From: Promethearchaeota archaeon
Lineage (GTDB): Archaea > Asgardarchaeota > Lokiarchaeia > Sigyniarchaeales > SOKP01
Assembly (NCBI GenBank): GCA_016840085.1
Contig: JAEOTA010000004.1
Coordinates: 251,957 to 315,956 of the forward strand
Direction of reading: 5' to 3'
DNA: 64,000 nt
Shown: in pieces, positions 18,141 to 26,571 of the stretch
Layout of the letters: the number at the start of each line of letters is the position of its first letter
How positions within the stretch are numbered: position 1 is the stretch's first letter
Notes under the pieces: model-generated
Database searches by the model: none
What the model was told of the DNA's origin: nothing
Seen by the model: only the letters and a program-made list of their open reading frames with translations
Made by a program: the position numbers and the translations under genes

Positions 18141-19238
18141 TTGACTGATAAATTTTGGTATAAAGTAGCAAGAACTATTGTTAAAGCAGGTGTATTTCCT
18201 TTTCCTGTTAGTGAAGCTTTAATAGAATTGCTCCAAAATCTAATATCCGAAGATCAAGCGAAATTCTTGCTGATATTCAAAAAGCCTTCATTGACACTTG
18301 AACAGATTAAAGAAAGAACAGAGATGGATGAGGACTCAATCCTTAAAATTCTTGATATATTAATGTATAATGGTATCATAATTGGCGCGAAAAGTAGGAG
18401 TATGGGTGTAATGGTTTACAGATTGATGGGACCATTTCCAGGAATATTCGAGTATACCAACTTGAGGGGGGAAACAGATGAAAAACATATAAAATTAGCA
18501 AAATTGTTTGAAAAGCTTTTTTCAGAAAGAACTAAGTTAAATCAAGCCAACTATGAAACTATGATTAATACTTTTAAAAATTTACCCCCAACAGATAGAA
18601 CTCTCCCTGTAGAGAAAGAAGTGGAAGTGGGGACTGAAACTGTGATGCCCTTCGAAGATATTAAAAAATATGTTGAAGAATATGATGATATTGCTGTTGC
18701 ACATTGTTATTGCCGTCATCATAAAGATCTTGTGAATGATCCATGTAAATTGGGAGCTCCAAAAAATAATTGTTTTCTTTTTGATAAAAGCGCTCAATTT
18801 GCTATAGAGAAAGAATTTGGACATCGAGTTTCTAGAGAGGAGGCTATAAAAATCTTTAGAGAAGCAGAAGATTATGGGCTTGTTCATAAAGTGTTTCACG
18901 TTCATTCTGATCCAAATAGAGGGATTGAAGCGATTTGTAATTGCTGTAAATGCTGTTGTGGAATTATTGGAATGTATCGTGGCGGTATTATGCCACTGCA
19001 TACTATTTCTTCATATATTGCAGAAGTGAATGAAGAATCTTGTGTTGGATGCGGAACATGTGTTCAAATGTGTCCAATGGAAACGATAGAATTGGATGAT
19101 ACAATAGCGGTCATTAACGAAGAGAAATGCATTGGATGTGGTGTATGCGCTCATCATTGCCCCGAGGAAGCTATACATCTAAGGAGAACAGGTCCACGAG
19201 AAGTTTTTATCCCCCCTGCAATAATAAAATCAAACTAA
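18141..19238 (+). CDS. Iron-sulfur protein with N-terminal winged-helix-like region and C-terminal 2x[4Fe-4S] ferredoxin domain
   Basis: This 365-residue protein begins at TTG (AGGT 7 nt upstream). Residues ~30-95 resemble a winged helix (LTLEQIKERTEMDEDSILKI). A central region carries Cys clusters (HCYCRHHKDLVNDPCKLGAP and CNCCKCCCGI). The C-terminus has two ferredoxin motifs, CVGCGTCVQMCP and CIGCGVCAHHCP. Such proteins occur in anaerobic archaea and bacteria as electron-transfer or redox-sensing proteins; the exact partner is unknown. The crotonase and the metallo-beta-lactamase-fold protein follow on the same strand, suggesting a catabolic cluster. The additional Cys-rich centre could bind another cluster. 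Confidence 0.8.
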   Translation: MTDKFWYKVARTIVKAGVFPFPVSEALIELLQNLISEDQAKFLLIFKKPSLTLEQIKERTEMDEDSILKILDILMYNGIIIGAKSRSMGVMVYRLMGPFPGIFEYTNLRGETDEKHIKLAKLFEKLFSERTKLNQANYETMINTFKNLPPTDRTLPVEKEVEVGTETVMPFEDIKKYVEEYDDIAVAHCYCRHHKDLVNDPCKLGAPKNNCFLFDKSAQFAIEKEFGHRVSREEAIKIFREAEDYGLVHKVFHVHSDPNRGIEAICNCCKCCCGIIGMYRGGIMPLHTISSYIAEVNEESCVGCGTCVQMCPMETIELDDTIAVINEEKCIGCGVCAHHCPEEAIHLRRTGPREVFIPPAIIKSN

Positions 19239-19363
19239 TGATTTCTCTTCTAAACATTAAATTTATGCTCTTTTTGAAATACTGAATAATATTTTTATTT
19301 CAATTTACTTTAATTCCTTTTATTATTCAATGCAAATTAAATTATATTTAGGAGTGAATAAAA

Positions 19364-20191
19364 ATTAGCGAAAAAGATGTTGTTTTAATAGAAGAAAATG
19401 AAGAACAAACAATTACCACAATTAAATTGAATCGTTTAGAAAAAAAAAACGCTATAAATTGGGAAGTATTGTATGGTTTAGAAAAAGCGATTGAGGAAGT
19501 AGAACAATCAAAAACTAGGGTTATTATTTTAACCGGTGCATCTGATTTTTTTAGTTCTGGGATTGACTTAAATATATTAGCTGGTCAAGATCCTACTTCA
19601 AAAGAAAGGGGTCCAGACTTATCATCACCGCCCCATTTTAGGTATTACTTAAATACTAAACTTCACCCCGTTTTAATAAAGATTGCGAAAATTGAAAAAC
19701 CATTTATAGCTAGAATCGAGGGATTTTGTTTTGGTTTAGGTTTTGAACTAGCGCTTGCTTGTGACTTTCGATTTGCTTTAGAAAATGCTAAATTTAGCAT
19801 GCCTGAGGTAAAGGTAGGAATCATTCCTGACTGTTCTGGTACCACTCGACTCGCTCGAATCTGCGGAATCGCAAATGCAAAAGATATTGCACTAACAGGA
19901 AGGATTTTTGATGGCTTTGAAGCATATAGAATGGGGGTGGTAAATGGTATAGCAAAAAATAGAGAAGATTTGGATTTACTAGTTAAAAAATATACAGATG
20001 AATTAATAGATAGTGCTCCATTAGCAGTTGGTTTAGGTAAAAAATTAATAGATGACGTCTATGGACAAAATTTTGAATTTGGATTAGAAATGGAAGGACT
20101 TGTAAATTCTCAATTATTACAATCAAAAGATTTTATGACAGGAGCTATGGCTAGATTACAAAAGCAAAAACCAAAATGGAAAGGCAAATAA
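19364..20191 (+). CDS. Enoyl-CoA hydratase/isomerase (crotonase) family protein with probable ATT start
   Basis: A crotonase-fold protein (275 residues from ATT, usual length ~260). IKLNRLEKKNAIN near the start, SSGIDLN (oxyanion-hole region), ARIEGFCFGLGFELALACDF and ALENAKFSMPEVKVGIIPD are characteristic; GIIPDCSGT places an acidic residue (Asp) near the active site. It would hydrate or isomerise acyl-CoA thioesters in the cytosol. The first conventional start (TTG 19427) would remove the first strand of the fold. Upstream in-frame codons encode SEKDVVLIEENEEQTITT and begin with ATT at 19364, 9 nt after GGAG at 19351-19354; no ATG, GTG or TTG lies between. The MBL-fold gene follows 47 bp downstream. 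Confidence 0.85.
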   Translation: MSEKDVVLIEENEEQTITTIKLNRLEKKNAINWEVLYGLEKAIEEVEQSKTRVIILTGASDFFSSGIDLNILAGQDPTSKERGPDLSSPPHFRYYLNTKLHPVLIKIAKIEKPFIARIEGFCFGLGFELALACDFRFALENAKFSMPEVKVGIIPDCSGTTRLARICGIANAKDIALTGRIFDGFEAYRMGVVNGIAKNREDLDLLVKKYTDELIDSAPLAVGLGKKLIDDVYGQNFEFGLEMEGLVNSQLLQSKDFMTGAMARLQKQKPKWKGK

Positions 20192-20238
20192 AAATTATCT
20201 AGATCGTATTTTCAAAATTTAATAGGAGACCCTGATTT

Positions 20239-21120
20239 TTGGTAGTTAAAATAGATTATCATTCTAACAGTGAAATCATAGAATGGCAGTGGGCATCAGA
20301 TAACAAATTAATGCTTTATCCATATTGGACTTCTTGTTATTTAGTTGATGGTCTTCTAATTGATTCTGGGGCTCCTGGCGGAGAAAAAGATTTAAGAGAA
20401 TTCGTACGATCACTTCCTCCAAATAAAATGATTGATACGTGTTTTATTACCCATACACATGAAGATCATGCGGGAGGTGCTCATTTATTGAATACAGAAT
20501 TTGGAATTCCTATATATGCTGGTGAGAAAGCTATAGAAATTTTAAAAAGAGGAAGAACATATCCTGATTATCGTCAAATGGCATGGGGGACTAAGCTATT
20601 ACCTGTTAATGCAAAAATAACTAAGGGACCGCTAATTACAAAATCCAAAAAATATACCTTTGATTTATTTCCAATGGCCGGTCACGCTCCAGAGTTAATT
20701 ACTTTAATTGAAAAACAACAACAATGGGCTTTTGTAGCAGATGCAGTACAGCCAAAATATAAAATGATATTCGGTGGAAAGAGTGATATACCAGAGGATA
20801 TCTCATTAATTTATCAATCGCTCCAATCTCTTTACAACTTCACAGAGGGGATGGATCAACTTTTAATTTTTTCAGCTGGAAATGGTGTTCTACATGGAAG
20901 AGATTTCTTAATTAAAAAGATGAATGAAATTCAAGAATTACATAGTAAGGTCCATGAAAAATACAAAGAACTTCGTCGTAGTGGATACTCTGAAAAGCAA
21001 ATTGTTAGAAAAATACTAAAAAGAGTGTTTAGAAAGGAAAGCTTTATAGGACAAATGACCAGAGGAGCTTTATCAAAAACAAATTTAATAATTTCTCTTA
21101 TTAATTGGCAAATTGATTAG
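20239..21120 (+). CDS. Metallo-beta-lactamase-fold hydrolase
   Basis: This 293-residue protein has the metal-binding motif THTHEDHAGGAH (HxHxDH, ~residues 75-86), AGHAPELIT (third metal ligand), FVADAV (bridging Asp) and a C-terminal helical extension rich in Lys/Arg. It is probably a cytosolic di-zinc or di-iron hydrolase, e.g. thioesterase or glyoxalase-like. The start is TTG at 20239 with AGGAG 10 nt upstream; the preceding in-frame codon is a stop two codons back. Its position after a crotonase suggests acyl-CoA or lactone chemistry, but this is inference. Confidence 0.82.
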   Translation: MVVKIDYHSNSEIIEWQWASDNKLMLYPYWTSCYLVDGLLIDSGAPGGEKDLREFVRSLPPNKMIDTCFITHTHEDHAGGAHLLNTEFGIPIYAGEKAIEILKRGRTYPDYRQMAWGTKLLPVNAKITKGPLITKSKKYTFDLFPMAGHAPELITLIEKQQQWAFVADAVQPKYKMIFGGKSDIPEDISLIYQSLQSLYNFTEGMDQLLIFSAGNGVLHGRDFLIKKMNEIQELHSKVHEKYKELRRSGYSEKQIVRKILKRVFRKESFIGQMTRGALSKTNLIISLINWQID

Positions 21121-21216
21121 AGTTTAATTCTGTTTATACTTTTAGGTCTTCGTTTAATTATTTGAAGACTAATAATTGAATCATAAAACTATATTTAAGA
21201 TAGTATTTATATTGAA

Positions 21217-21232
21217 ATATATTGTAATATAT
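21217..21232. promoter_or_regulatory. AT-rich palindrome upstream of the first DUF47/PiT operon
   Basis: ATATATT GT AATATAT is a perfect 7+7 inverted repeat 39 bp before the DUF47 start. It resembles, without being identical to, the 17-bp palindrome at 24916 and 32030, so it may be a weaker site for the same regulator or simply part of the TATA region. Confidence 0.3.
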
Positions 21233-21270
21233 AGAGAACCGAATAAATTAGGTATAAATTATTATTATAG

Positions 21271-21942
21271 TTGATTAAAATGGAAGAGCTTAGTGAAAAA
21301 GAAATTAGTAAGCTAAGTATAGATGAGTTAACTCATCTTTTCATGGATGTAATAAATGAACAAAATTTAAAGTTAATACAAGGAATTGAATTTCTTGTAG
21401 AGGAAAATTTTGAAAATTTTGAGAAAAATTTGCATTATGTGATAGATACTAATACAGAAGTCAAGATTAAGAAGAGATTTGAATCTAAAATATTCAAGTC
21501 AAAATTAATGTTTTCAAAAGCAGATAGATTAAAATTATTTAATAAAATAAATGATATTAAAAATATTGGGGAATTTTTAGCCAATAAAATGCTTCTTTAT
21601 AGAGTTGTATTCCCCGATGAAGAATTTAAACTACAAATTTTAAATATTCTTCAATCTTTAAAGATAATCTCCAATGATTTAGCTGATGCCGTCAAATTAA
21701 TAGGTTCTGATTTAAGTAAAGCTCATGACATTTGTGAAAAAATCAAAGATGAAAGAAGAAAAATGAGAAAAGAAGAATGGCAGCTATTAAACCGATTATA
21801 TAACTACGATATGGATTATTTATCCCGAACTTTCATCTATCTTAAAGAATTAATAGAAGATGTAATGATGTTAGCCGATCATATCAAAAACTTTTCAGAA
21901 AACATCCAATTCTTAGCAACTAAATATTTAATTTTCGATTAA
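21271..21942 (+). CDS. DUF47/PhoU-like helical protein
   Basis: A 223-residue all-helical protein of the DUF47 (TIGR00153) type, which in archaea and bacteria accompanies PiT phosphate permeases. There are no membrane segments. Conserved acidic positions typical of PhoU-like metal binding are only loosely visible (KIKDERRKMRKEEW, LADHIKNFSENI). Its stop is 22 bp before the PiT start, so the two form a transcription unit. The family is thought to regulate or chaperone phosphate uptake; a direct function is not known. This copy is the most divergent of the three in the window. Confidence 0.7.
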   Translation: MIKMEELSEKEISKLSIDELTHLFMDVINEQNLKLIQGIEFLVEENFENFEKNLHYVIDTNTEVKIKKRFESKIFKSKLMFSKADRLKLFNKINDIKNIGEFLANKMLLYRVVFPDEEFKLQILNILQSLKIISNDLADAVKLIGSDLSKAHDICEKIKDERRKMRKEEWQLLNRLYNYDMDYLSRTFIYLKELIEDVMMLADHIKNFSENIQFLATKYLIFD

Positions 21943-21964
21943 AAATAAATTATTTTGATTTGAT

Positions 21965-23002
21965 ATGGCTACTGATATCAATTTAGCTCTAATTTTAGTT
22001 TTAATAGTTATGGCTGTTGGTCTAGCCTTTTCAATAGGGGCTAATGATGAGACTCTTTCAGCATTAATAGGTGCTGGTGTATTAAAATTTAAAATAGCTT
22101 TGATATTAGGAGGAGTAGCTATAGGCGCAGGCATGATTCTTTTTAGCCAAGGTTTCGTACCAGAAACTGTTGGTAAAAGTCTTTTAGGTGAAGGTCTAGA
22201 AGAAAAATATACTAATTATATGCTTTTAACTGTCTTGGTTAGTAGTATATTATGGTTAGTTATTGGTAGTTTTGCTGGGATTCCCCTAAGTAGCACTCAT
22301 TCTTTAATTGGAAGTATTGTTGGAGTAATTGTCGTTTATTCTCTTTTTCAAGGAGGAATTGATCTCAATACCGCATTTAATTATGATAAATTAAGAGATG
22401 TTATTTTAAGTTGGTTCATTTCTCCATTATTAGGATTATTAATAACCTATATATTCTTTAAAATTAGCGCTAAATTATTTTTTTCTCGTTTAAGAGGTCT
22501 TAATCAGATTGAAAAATCTGAAAAATCTTTTAAATGGTTATTACTGTTCGCTGTTTTATTTGCTGAGATTTGGGTTGGGGCTAATTCAGGGGAGGCTTTA
22601 GGAATTCTTTTGAGTCTAAGAGAAAATAATTCTATAAGCAATGGTGAATATATCAGCTTTGTTATTTTATGCGGGATTTTCGCTTTTCTTGGTATTTATT
22701 TTGCTGCAAGATATGTTATCAGAAATTTGGCTTCTCATATGATAGCTACACGCCCTAGTGAGGGATTCATTATTCAAATGAGTTCAGCGTTTATTTTAAT
22801 GATTGCTACTTTATTTGGACTTCCAATTTCACATAGCCATGTGATTGTATTTTGTATTATTGGGTTAAATCTTGCTCAAAAAAAAGAAATAGATTCTAAA
22901 GGGCTAGCTAAGATGGGAGCCTTCTGGGTTCTTACATTTCCAGTTGCTGCCATTTTTGCGGGTTTTTTATATTATGGGCTAAGTATTTTTGGATTTTCGT
23001 GA
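21965..23002 (+). CDS. pit: PiT-family inorganic phosphate permease
   Basis: A 345-residue membrane protein with about ten helices. The two PiT signature repeats are visible: FSIGANDETLSALIGAGVL near residue 20 (GANDxxN region) and WVGANSGEALGI near 200, with STHSLIGSIVG and PISHSHVI completing the inverted-repeat signature. It carries phosphate or metal-phosphate across the cytoplasmic membrane using an ion gradient. DUF47 genes flank it on both sides, the classical archaeal arrangement. Asn in the first GAND(V/A)AN signature is replaced (GANDETL), which is unusual. Confidence 0.9.
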   Translation: MATDINLALILVLIVMAVGLAFSIGANDETLSALIGAGVLKFKIALILGGVAIGAGMILFSQGFVPETVGKSLLGEGLEEKYTNYMLLTVLVSSILWLVIGSFAGIPLSSTHSLIGSIVGVIVVYSLFQGGIDLNTAFNYDKLRDVILSWFISPLLGLLITYIFFKISAKLFFSRLRGLNQIEKSEKSFKWLLLFAVLFAEIWVGANSGEALGILLSLRENNSISNGEYISFVILCGIFAFLGIYFAARYVIRNLASHMIATRPSEGFIIQMSSAFILMIATLFGLPISHSHVIVFCIIGLNLAQKKEIDSKGLAKMGAFWVLTFPVAAIFAGFLYYGLSIFGFS

Positions 23003-23024
23003 CATATTATAAAAAATATATATA

Positions 23025-23042
23025 TTATATATAACTATATAG
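23025..23042. promoter_or_regulatory. Imperfect TATATAG palindrome upstream of the second DUF47 gene
   Basis: TTATATA and TATATAG arms separated by TAAC lie 35 bp before the ATG. The right arm is identical to that of the perfect palindrome upstream of phoU. A TATA-like element (CTTATAAATAG) follows at once, so a protein bound here would sit on the promoter. Confidence 0.3.
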
Positions 23043-23076
23043 AACTTATAAATAGAGGAAAAAATAGGTGTTATAG

Positions 23077-23751
23077 ATGGGATCTTTAATTGAGTATTTA
23101 AAAAGAGAGACAGCTGTTAATGTGTTAGAAAAATCTATTAAACATGCACAAATAGTTCAAGAATGTGTAAAGATGCTAGATGAGGGTTTGCAGATTTTAT
23201 TAAAAGAGAAGGATCTTGAGAAATCTCATGATATTTTTCATAAAGTTGATATTTTAGAAAGAGATGCAGATAAACTAAGAAGAAAAATCCAAAGAGATGT
23301 TACAAGAGGCGAGTTAGATCCTACTGTCCGACAAAACTTATCCCATTTAATTAAAAGAATGGATGATGTTGCAAATTGCAGTACAGGAGTTGCTCGTAGA
23401 ATTAATACGATCCCCTTAAAATTTTGGGAACAGAGTAGCATTGAAACCATTGAGATAATCTTAGAAATGATGAAAAATACAGTTGAATGTGTTCAATTTT
23501 TAGATAAAATAGTAATTGATTTACTTGAAGAAAGAAAACATTTAAAGGATTACGCAAAGAAAATTAATCAACTTGAGCATGAAGTAGATTTACTTAATAT
23601 TAAATTAAGAAAAAACCTTCAAGACACTGATTACGATGTTAACTATTTTACTGTATTCACAGCAGGTAATGTTTTCGATATCATTGAAGCTATATCCGAT
23701 GCAATTGAAGCTGTTGCAGATTATATCATGGTATTATTAATTGGCACTTAA
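23077..23751 (+). CDS. DUF47/PhoU-like protein
   Basis: A 224-residue helical protein closely resembling the DUF47 protein at 25843-26526. The shared blocks are DKLRRKIQRDVTRGELDPT, RQNLSHLIKRMDDVANC and EAISDAIEAVADYIMVLLIG. The DDVAN and D..E.(A/V)ADYI positions are the metal-binding type residues seen in PhoU relatives. It is cytosolic. An AGGTG SD lies 6 nt before the ATG. It lies 74 bp after PiT and probably modulates phosphate transport, by analogy with other PiT-DUF47 pairs. Confidence 0.82.
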   Translation: MGSLIEYLKRETAVNVLEKSIKHAQIVQECVKMLDEGLQILLKEKDLEKSHDIFHKVDILERDADKLRRKIQRDVTRGELDPTVRQNLSHLIKRMDDVANCSTGVARRINTIPLKFWEQSSIETIEIILEMMKNTVECVQFLDKIVIDLLEERKHLKDYAKKINQLEHEVDLLNIKLRKNLQDTDYDVNYFTVFTAGNVFDIIEAISDAIEAVADYIMVLLIGT

Positions 23752-23838
23752 AAATATAAACTGTTATTTAAAGATCTGCTTAATTGTTAATTAATTCTCT
23801 TCTTAAGAATTAATTTTTATTGAATCCTATAATAACAA

Positions 23839-24843
23839 TTAAACTAAATTGTTTATTATTATCTCAGAGATGTCTCCTGCATACTCGCCTGTGCGGCGTA
23901 TTGATTCTAAGATGTAGCCAATAGCAATCGATAACTCTGTGCTATTTGATGTATTTAAATTAATTTTTTCAGTAATGGATATTAATTTCTTTATAGCTTC
24001 TATATTGTCATTTGCAATTATTATACTTTTTTGGAGCCATGCATCAAGGCTTTTACCTAATAACTCTAATGATAATTTACTTGCCTTTAAAATATCATTA
24101 ATTAACTCTTTATCGATCTTTTTAAAATTTATTAATAATACGTTCTTAGCGATTTTAACAGCATGATCACCTATTCTCTCTAAGAAACGACTTATTTGGT
24201 GGAAATGACTTGCATCTTCTAATGTTATCCCCATTTTTTGACACAGAACAATATCTCTAAGAACAATATGCGACTGACGGCCAATAAGCCAATGCAATCT
24301 ATCTACATCATTATCTCGCTTAATTACTTCATCTGCTAAATTCTTGTCTCCTGTTTCAAGAGCTTTAATTGCATCTTCATGCATGCCTTGGACCAAAATA
24401 TACATTCTTCTTATAGTTTTCTCAAAAGGCATTTCCTTTGGATTAAGCAAATCTTTTATAATTATAATGTTATTAGATTCCTCTACTATTTCAGGTCCTA
24501 TTGCGATTTTGGTAAAATTTACAACACTATCTCTTAAAAATGGTTCAAACTTTTTACTAGACTTAACTGTAATAACACTATATCCCATAATATATGCTCC
24601 TATTAAAAGGCGAAAAAAATAATGTGATTCAGTTATATCATCTACGTCAAAAACCTTGCTTTTTATATAATCTTCAGAATTAATTTTTGGTGTAATGAGT
24701 AAATTCCCATCAGGTTGACTGAGAATTCCAATTGTATCTTTTGGTTCTATTTTATGTTTTTGAATCCATGCTTTTGGTAAACTAATTATAAAAGACGATC
24801 CACCCGTTTGTTGAACTTTTCTTGTTTCTATATTAAACGTCAT
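23839..24843 (-). CDS. phoU: AbrB-PhoU fusion, phosphate-uptake regulator
   Basis: This 334-residue archaeal PhoU has an N-terminal SpoVT/AbrB DNA-binding domain (RKVQQTGGSSFIISLPKAW, residues ~8-27) followed by PhoU helical bundles, including DNDVDRLHWLIGR, FHQISRFLERIGDHAVKIA and SIRRTGEYAGDISEI. Archaeal members are believed to link phosphate status to transcription. The gene is convergent with the DUF47/PiT operon and divergent from the transglutaminase-like gene. A perfect 17-bp palindrome lies 73 bp upstream of its start, making autoregulation plausible. All elements expected of the family appear intact. Confidence 0.9.
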   Translation of the reverse strand: MTFNIETRKVQQTGGSSFIISLPKAWIQKHKIEPKDTIGILSQPDGNLLITPKINSEDYIKSKVFDVDDITESHYFFRLLIGAYIMGYSVITVKSSKKFEPFLRDSVVNFTKIAIGPEIVEESNNIIIIKDLLNPKEMPFEKTIRRMYILVQGMHEDAIKALETGDKNLADEVIKRDNDVDRLHWLIGRQSHIVLRDIVLCQKMGITLEDASHFHQISRFLERIGDHAVKIAKNVLLINFKKIDKELINDILKASKLSLELLGKSLDAWLQKSIIIANDNIEAIKKLISITEKINLNTSNSTELSIAIGYILESIRRTGEYAGDISEIIINNLV

Positions 24844-24915
24844 TCTAATTCACAATCTCATTGTTTTATGTATATCTATATATAAAAAATATTTTTATAT
24901 TTTTATATAGGTTTT

Positions 24916-24932
24916 CTATATATTCTATATAG
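24916..24932. promoter_or_regulatory. 17-bp palindrome CTATATA-TTC-TATATAG, candidate phosphate-regulon operator
   Basis: The site is a perfect inverted repeat (7-bp arms, TTC centre) between phoU (minus) and the transglutaminase-like gene (plus). The identical 17 bp recur at 32030-32046. The 351-bp intergenic region 24844-25194 is otherwise AT-rich with several more TATATA runs and a TGAATGA half-site (25122-25128). An AbrB or HTH dimer could bind it. Confidence 0.5.
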
Positions 24933-25194
24933 ATATTTCTTATATTTGTAAAAATGTATACAAAAAAGTAAAGTAACTTAATAACCTGACTATATAGATG
25001 TTAAAAGGTTGCTATAAATCAAAAAATCTAAAGTTATTTTAATCCTTTAATTTCTAAACTGTATTGAAAGATTAACTCCAATTATTAAAAATTTCTTTAT
25101 TTTGATTTATCATTTATAGAAATGAATGATTTTATGTCTAATTTCTATAGTTTATAGAGATATAGTTTATATTTTAACAATTTAATCCAATATT

Positions 25195-25803
25195 ATGGAT
25201 TTGTATGAAAATTTGCCAGATAAAGAGATTAAGCCTGTAGGAGAACTTTCAAAGAAGTTTTTAGAGTTAGGAATTAAAACCTTTAGAGAAGCATGTGATT
25301 ATGTACACAATATTGAATATGGTTATAATACAAATTATGACGATAAAATGGTTTTTTTTAAAGAAAAAAAGGGTACTTGTACATCTAAACATGCTGTTAT
25401 AGCGGGTCTTGCTGAAGAACTTAACATACCACTTTACAAGCATGTAGGTGTTTATAAATTTACAGAAGAAATCTCAACTGGTACAAATGAAATTCTGAAA
25501 AAATATAATTTACCTTTTGTACCAATGGTGCATTGCTTTTTAGTGTATAAAAATTTCTATTTTGATCTCACAGAAGGAAATTGTGACGGAAAAAATACAA
25601 CAATCGATGAATTTATCTATGAAGAAAAAGTAGATCCTTTTATTAGCAGGAAAGATGAATATTTACTATTTAAAAAAGTGTTAAAAGAATATATCTTACC
25701 ATCGAAAGAAATGGAAGGCATTATCGAAAGAACAGTATTAAAAGCAAGAGAACAATCTATTATTCTTTTAAAAGAAAATATAAAAAAACAGAAGAATTTA
25801 TGA
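25195..25803 (+). CDS. Transglutaminase-like (papain-fold) protein
   Basis: A 202-residue protein with the Cys-His-Asp triad layout of transglutaminase-like proteins: KGTCTSKHAVIAGLAEEL (nucleophile Cys, ~residue 62), VHCFLVY (His) and FDLTEGN (Asp). It lacks a signal peptide, so it would be cytosolic. Members include peptidases, amidases and inactive scaffolds; the substrate is unknown. It lies between the phoU palindrome and the ABC operon, but a role in phosphate physiology is only positional. The basic C-terminal tail (KENIKKQKNL) is unremarkable. Confidence 0.72.
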   Translation: MDLYENLPDKEIKPVGELSKKFLELGIKTFREACDYVHNIEYGYNTNYDDKMVFFKEKKGTCTSKHAVIAGLAEELNIPLYKHVGVYKFTEEISTGTNEILKKYNLPFVPMVHCFLVYKNFYFDLTEGNCDGKNTTIDEFIYEEKVDPFISRKDEYLLFKKVLKEYILPSKEMEGIIERTVLKAREQSIILLKENIKKQKNL

Positions 25804-25842
25804 AACTATTAACTTATTTTATTCTTCTATTCTAATTCTTAC

Positions 25843-26526
25843 TTAAGGTCTCTTTGCTAATGTTAACATAATAATATAATCAGCAACTTCTTCAGCGTTA
25901 TCACTAATAACTTCTATTAGCGAAATGCTATTATATATTTCAATAGCTAAGAAAGGATTAACATTAGGATTATTTGAAATTAACATCCGGTTTATCGCAA
26001 AATGTATCTCATCACATTGATGCTCCAAAATATTAACCTCTTCTCCCAAATCTCGGATTTCTGACTCTTCAGCGGATAATAAGTTATTAACCATTTTATT
26101 CAGTTTTTTAACTGCTTCAACTGATATTCGTGTCATTTCTAAAATCCTGTTATGGATTTCTTCATCTAGCTTTAGAAATTCTGTATGGTTTATATATATG
26201 AGGATCCTCGCACTTGCATTAGCAGCATTTGCTACATCATCAATTTTTTGCGTAAGATGTATTAAATTCTCACGAATTGTATCGGAAAGTTCTGCTTTTG
26301 AAAGCATATTAAGAATATCCCGTCTCATACCATCAGCTTGATGTTCTAATTCATTAACTCTAAAAAAAACTTTTAATGCAAGATCAATATTTCTCTCCTC
26401 AAGGAGGAATGATATTCCCTTTTCAAATTCGACAACACATTCCAAAATTTTTTGCATATAAACCAATGTTTTGCTTATTGCGCTTTCTTCATTACGGGAT
26501 TGAAAATATTTAAATAATGAACTCAT
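25843..26526 (-). CDS. DUF47/PhoU-like protein of the ABC operon
   Basis: This 227-residue DUF47 protein parallels the one at 23077: DGMRRDILNMLSKAELSDT, RENLIHLTQKIDDVANA and EVISDNAEEVADYIIMLTLA are shared blocks with the acidic metal-type residues. It is the last gene of the minus-strand ABC operon, 45 bp after the second ATPase. DUF47 is usually tied to PiT; its presence behind an ABC importer suggests that the ABC system moves phosphate or a phosphate-like anion, or is regulated with it. Confidence 0.8.
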   Translation of the reverse strand: MSSLFKYFQSRNEESAISKTLVYMQKILECVVEFEKGISFLLEERNIDLALKVFFRVNELEHQADGMRRDILNMLSKAELSDTIRENLIHLTQKIDDVANAANASARILIYINHTEFLKLDEEIHNRILEMTRISVEAVKKLNKMVNNLLSAEESEIRDLGEEVNILEHQCDEIHFAINRMLISNNPNVNPFLAIEIYNSISLIEVISDNAEEVADYIIMLTLAKRP

Positions 26527-26571
26527 AATAAATCCTCCATCTACTTTTATCTATAATATTATCTATTATTT

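Noticed and set aside
18582..19001. 139-codon minus-strand ORF opposite the ferredoxin-domain gene
   Set aside because: It is His/Ser/Ile-rich, characteristic of an antisense frame; the plus strand encodes intact Cys motifs.
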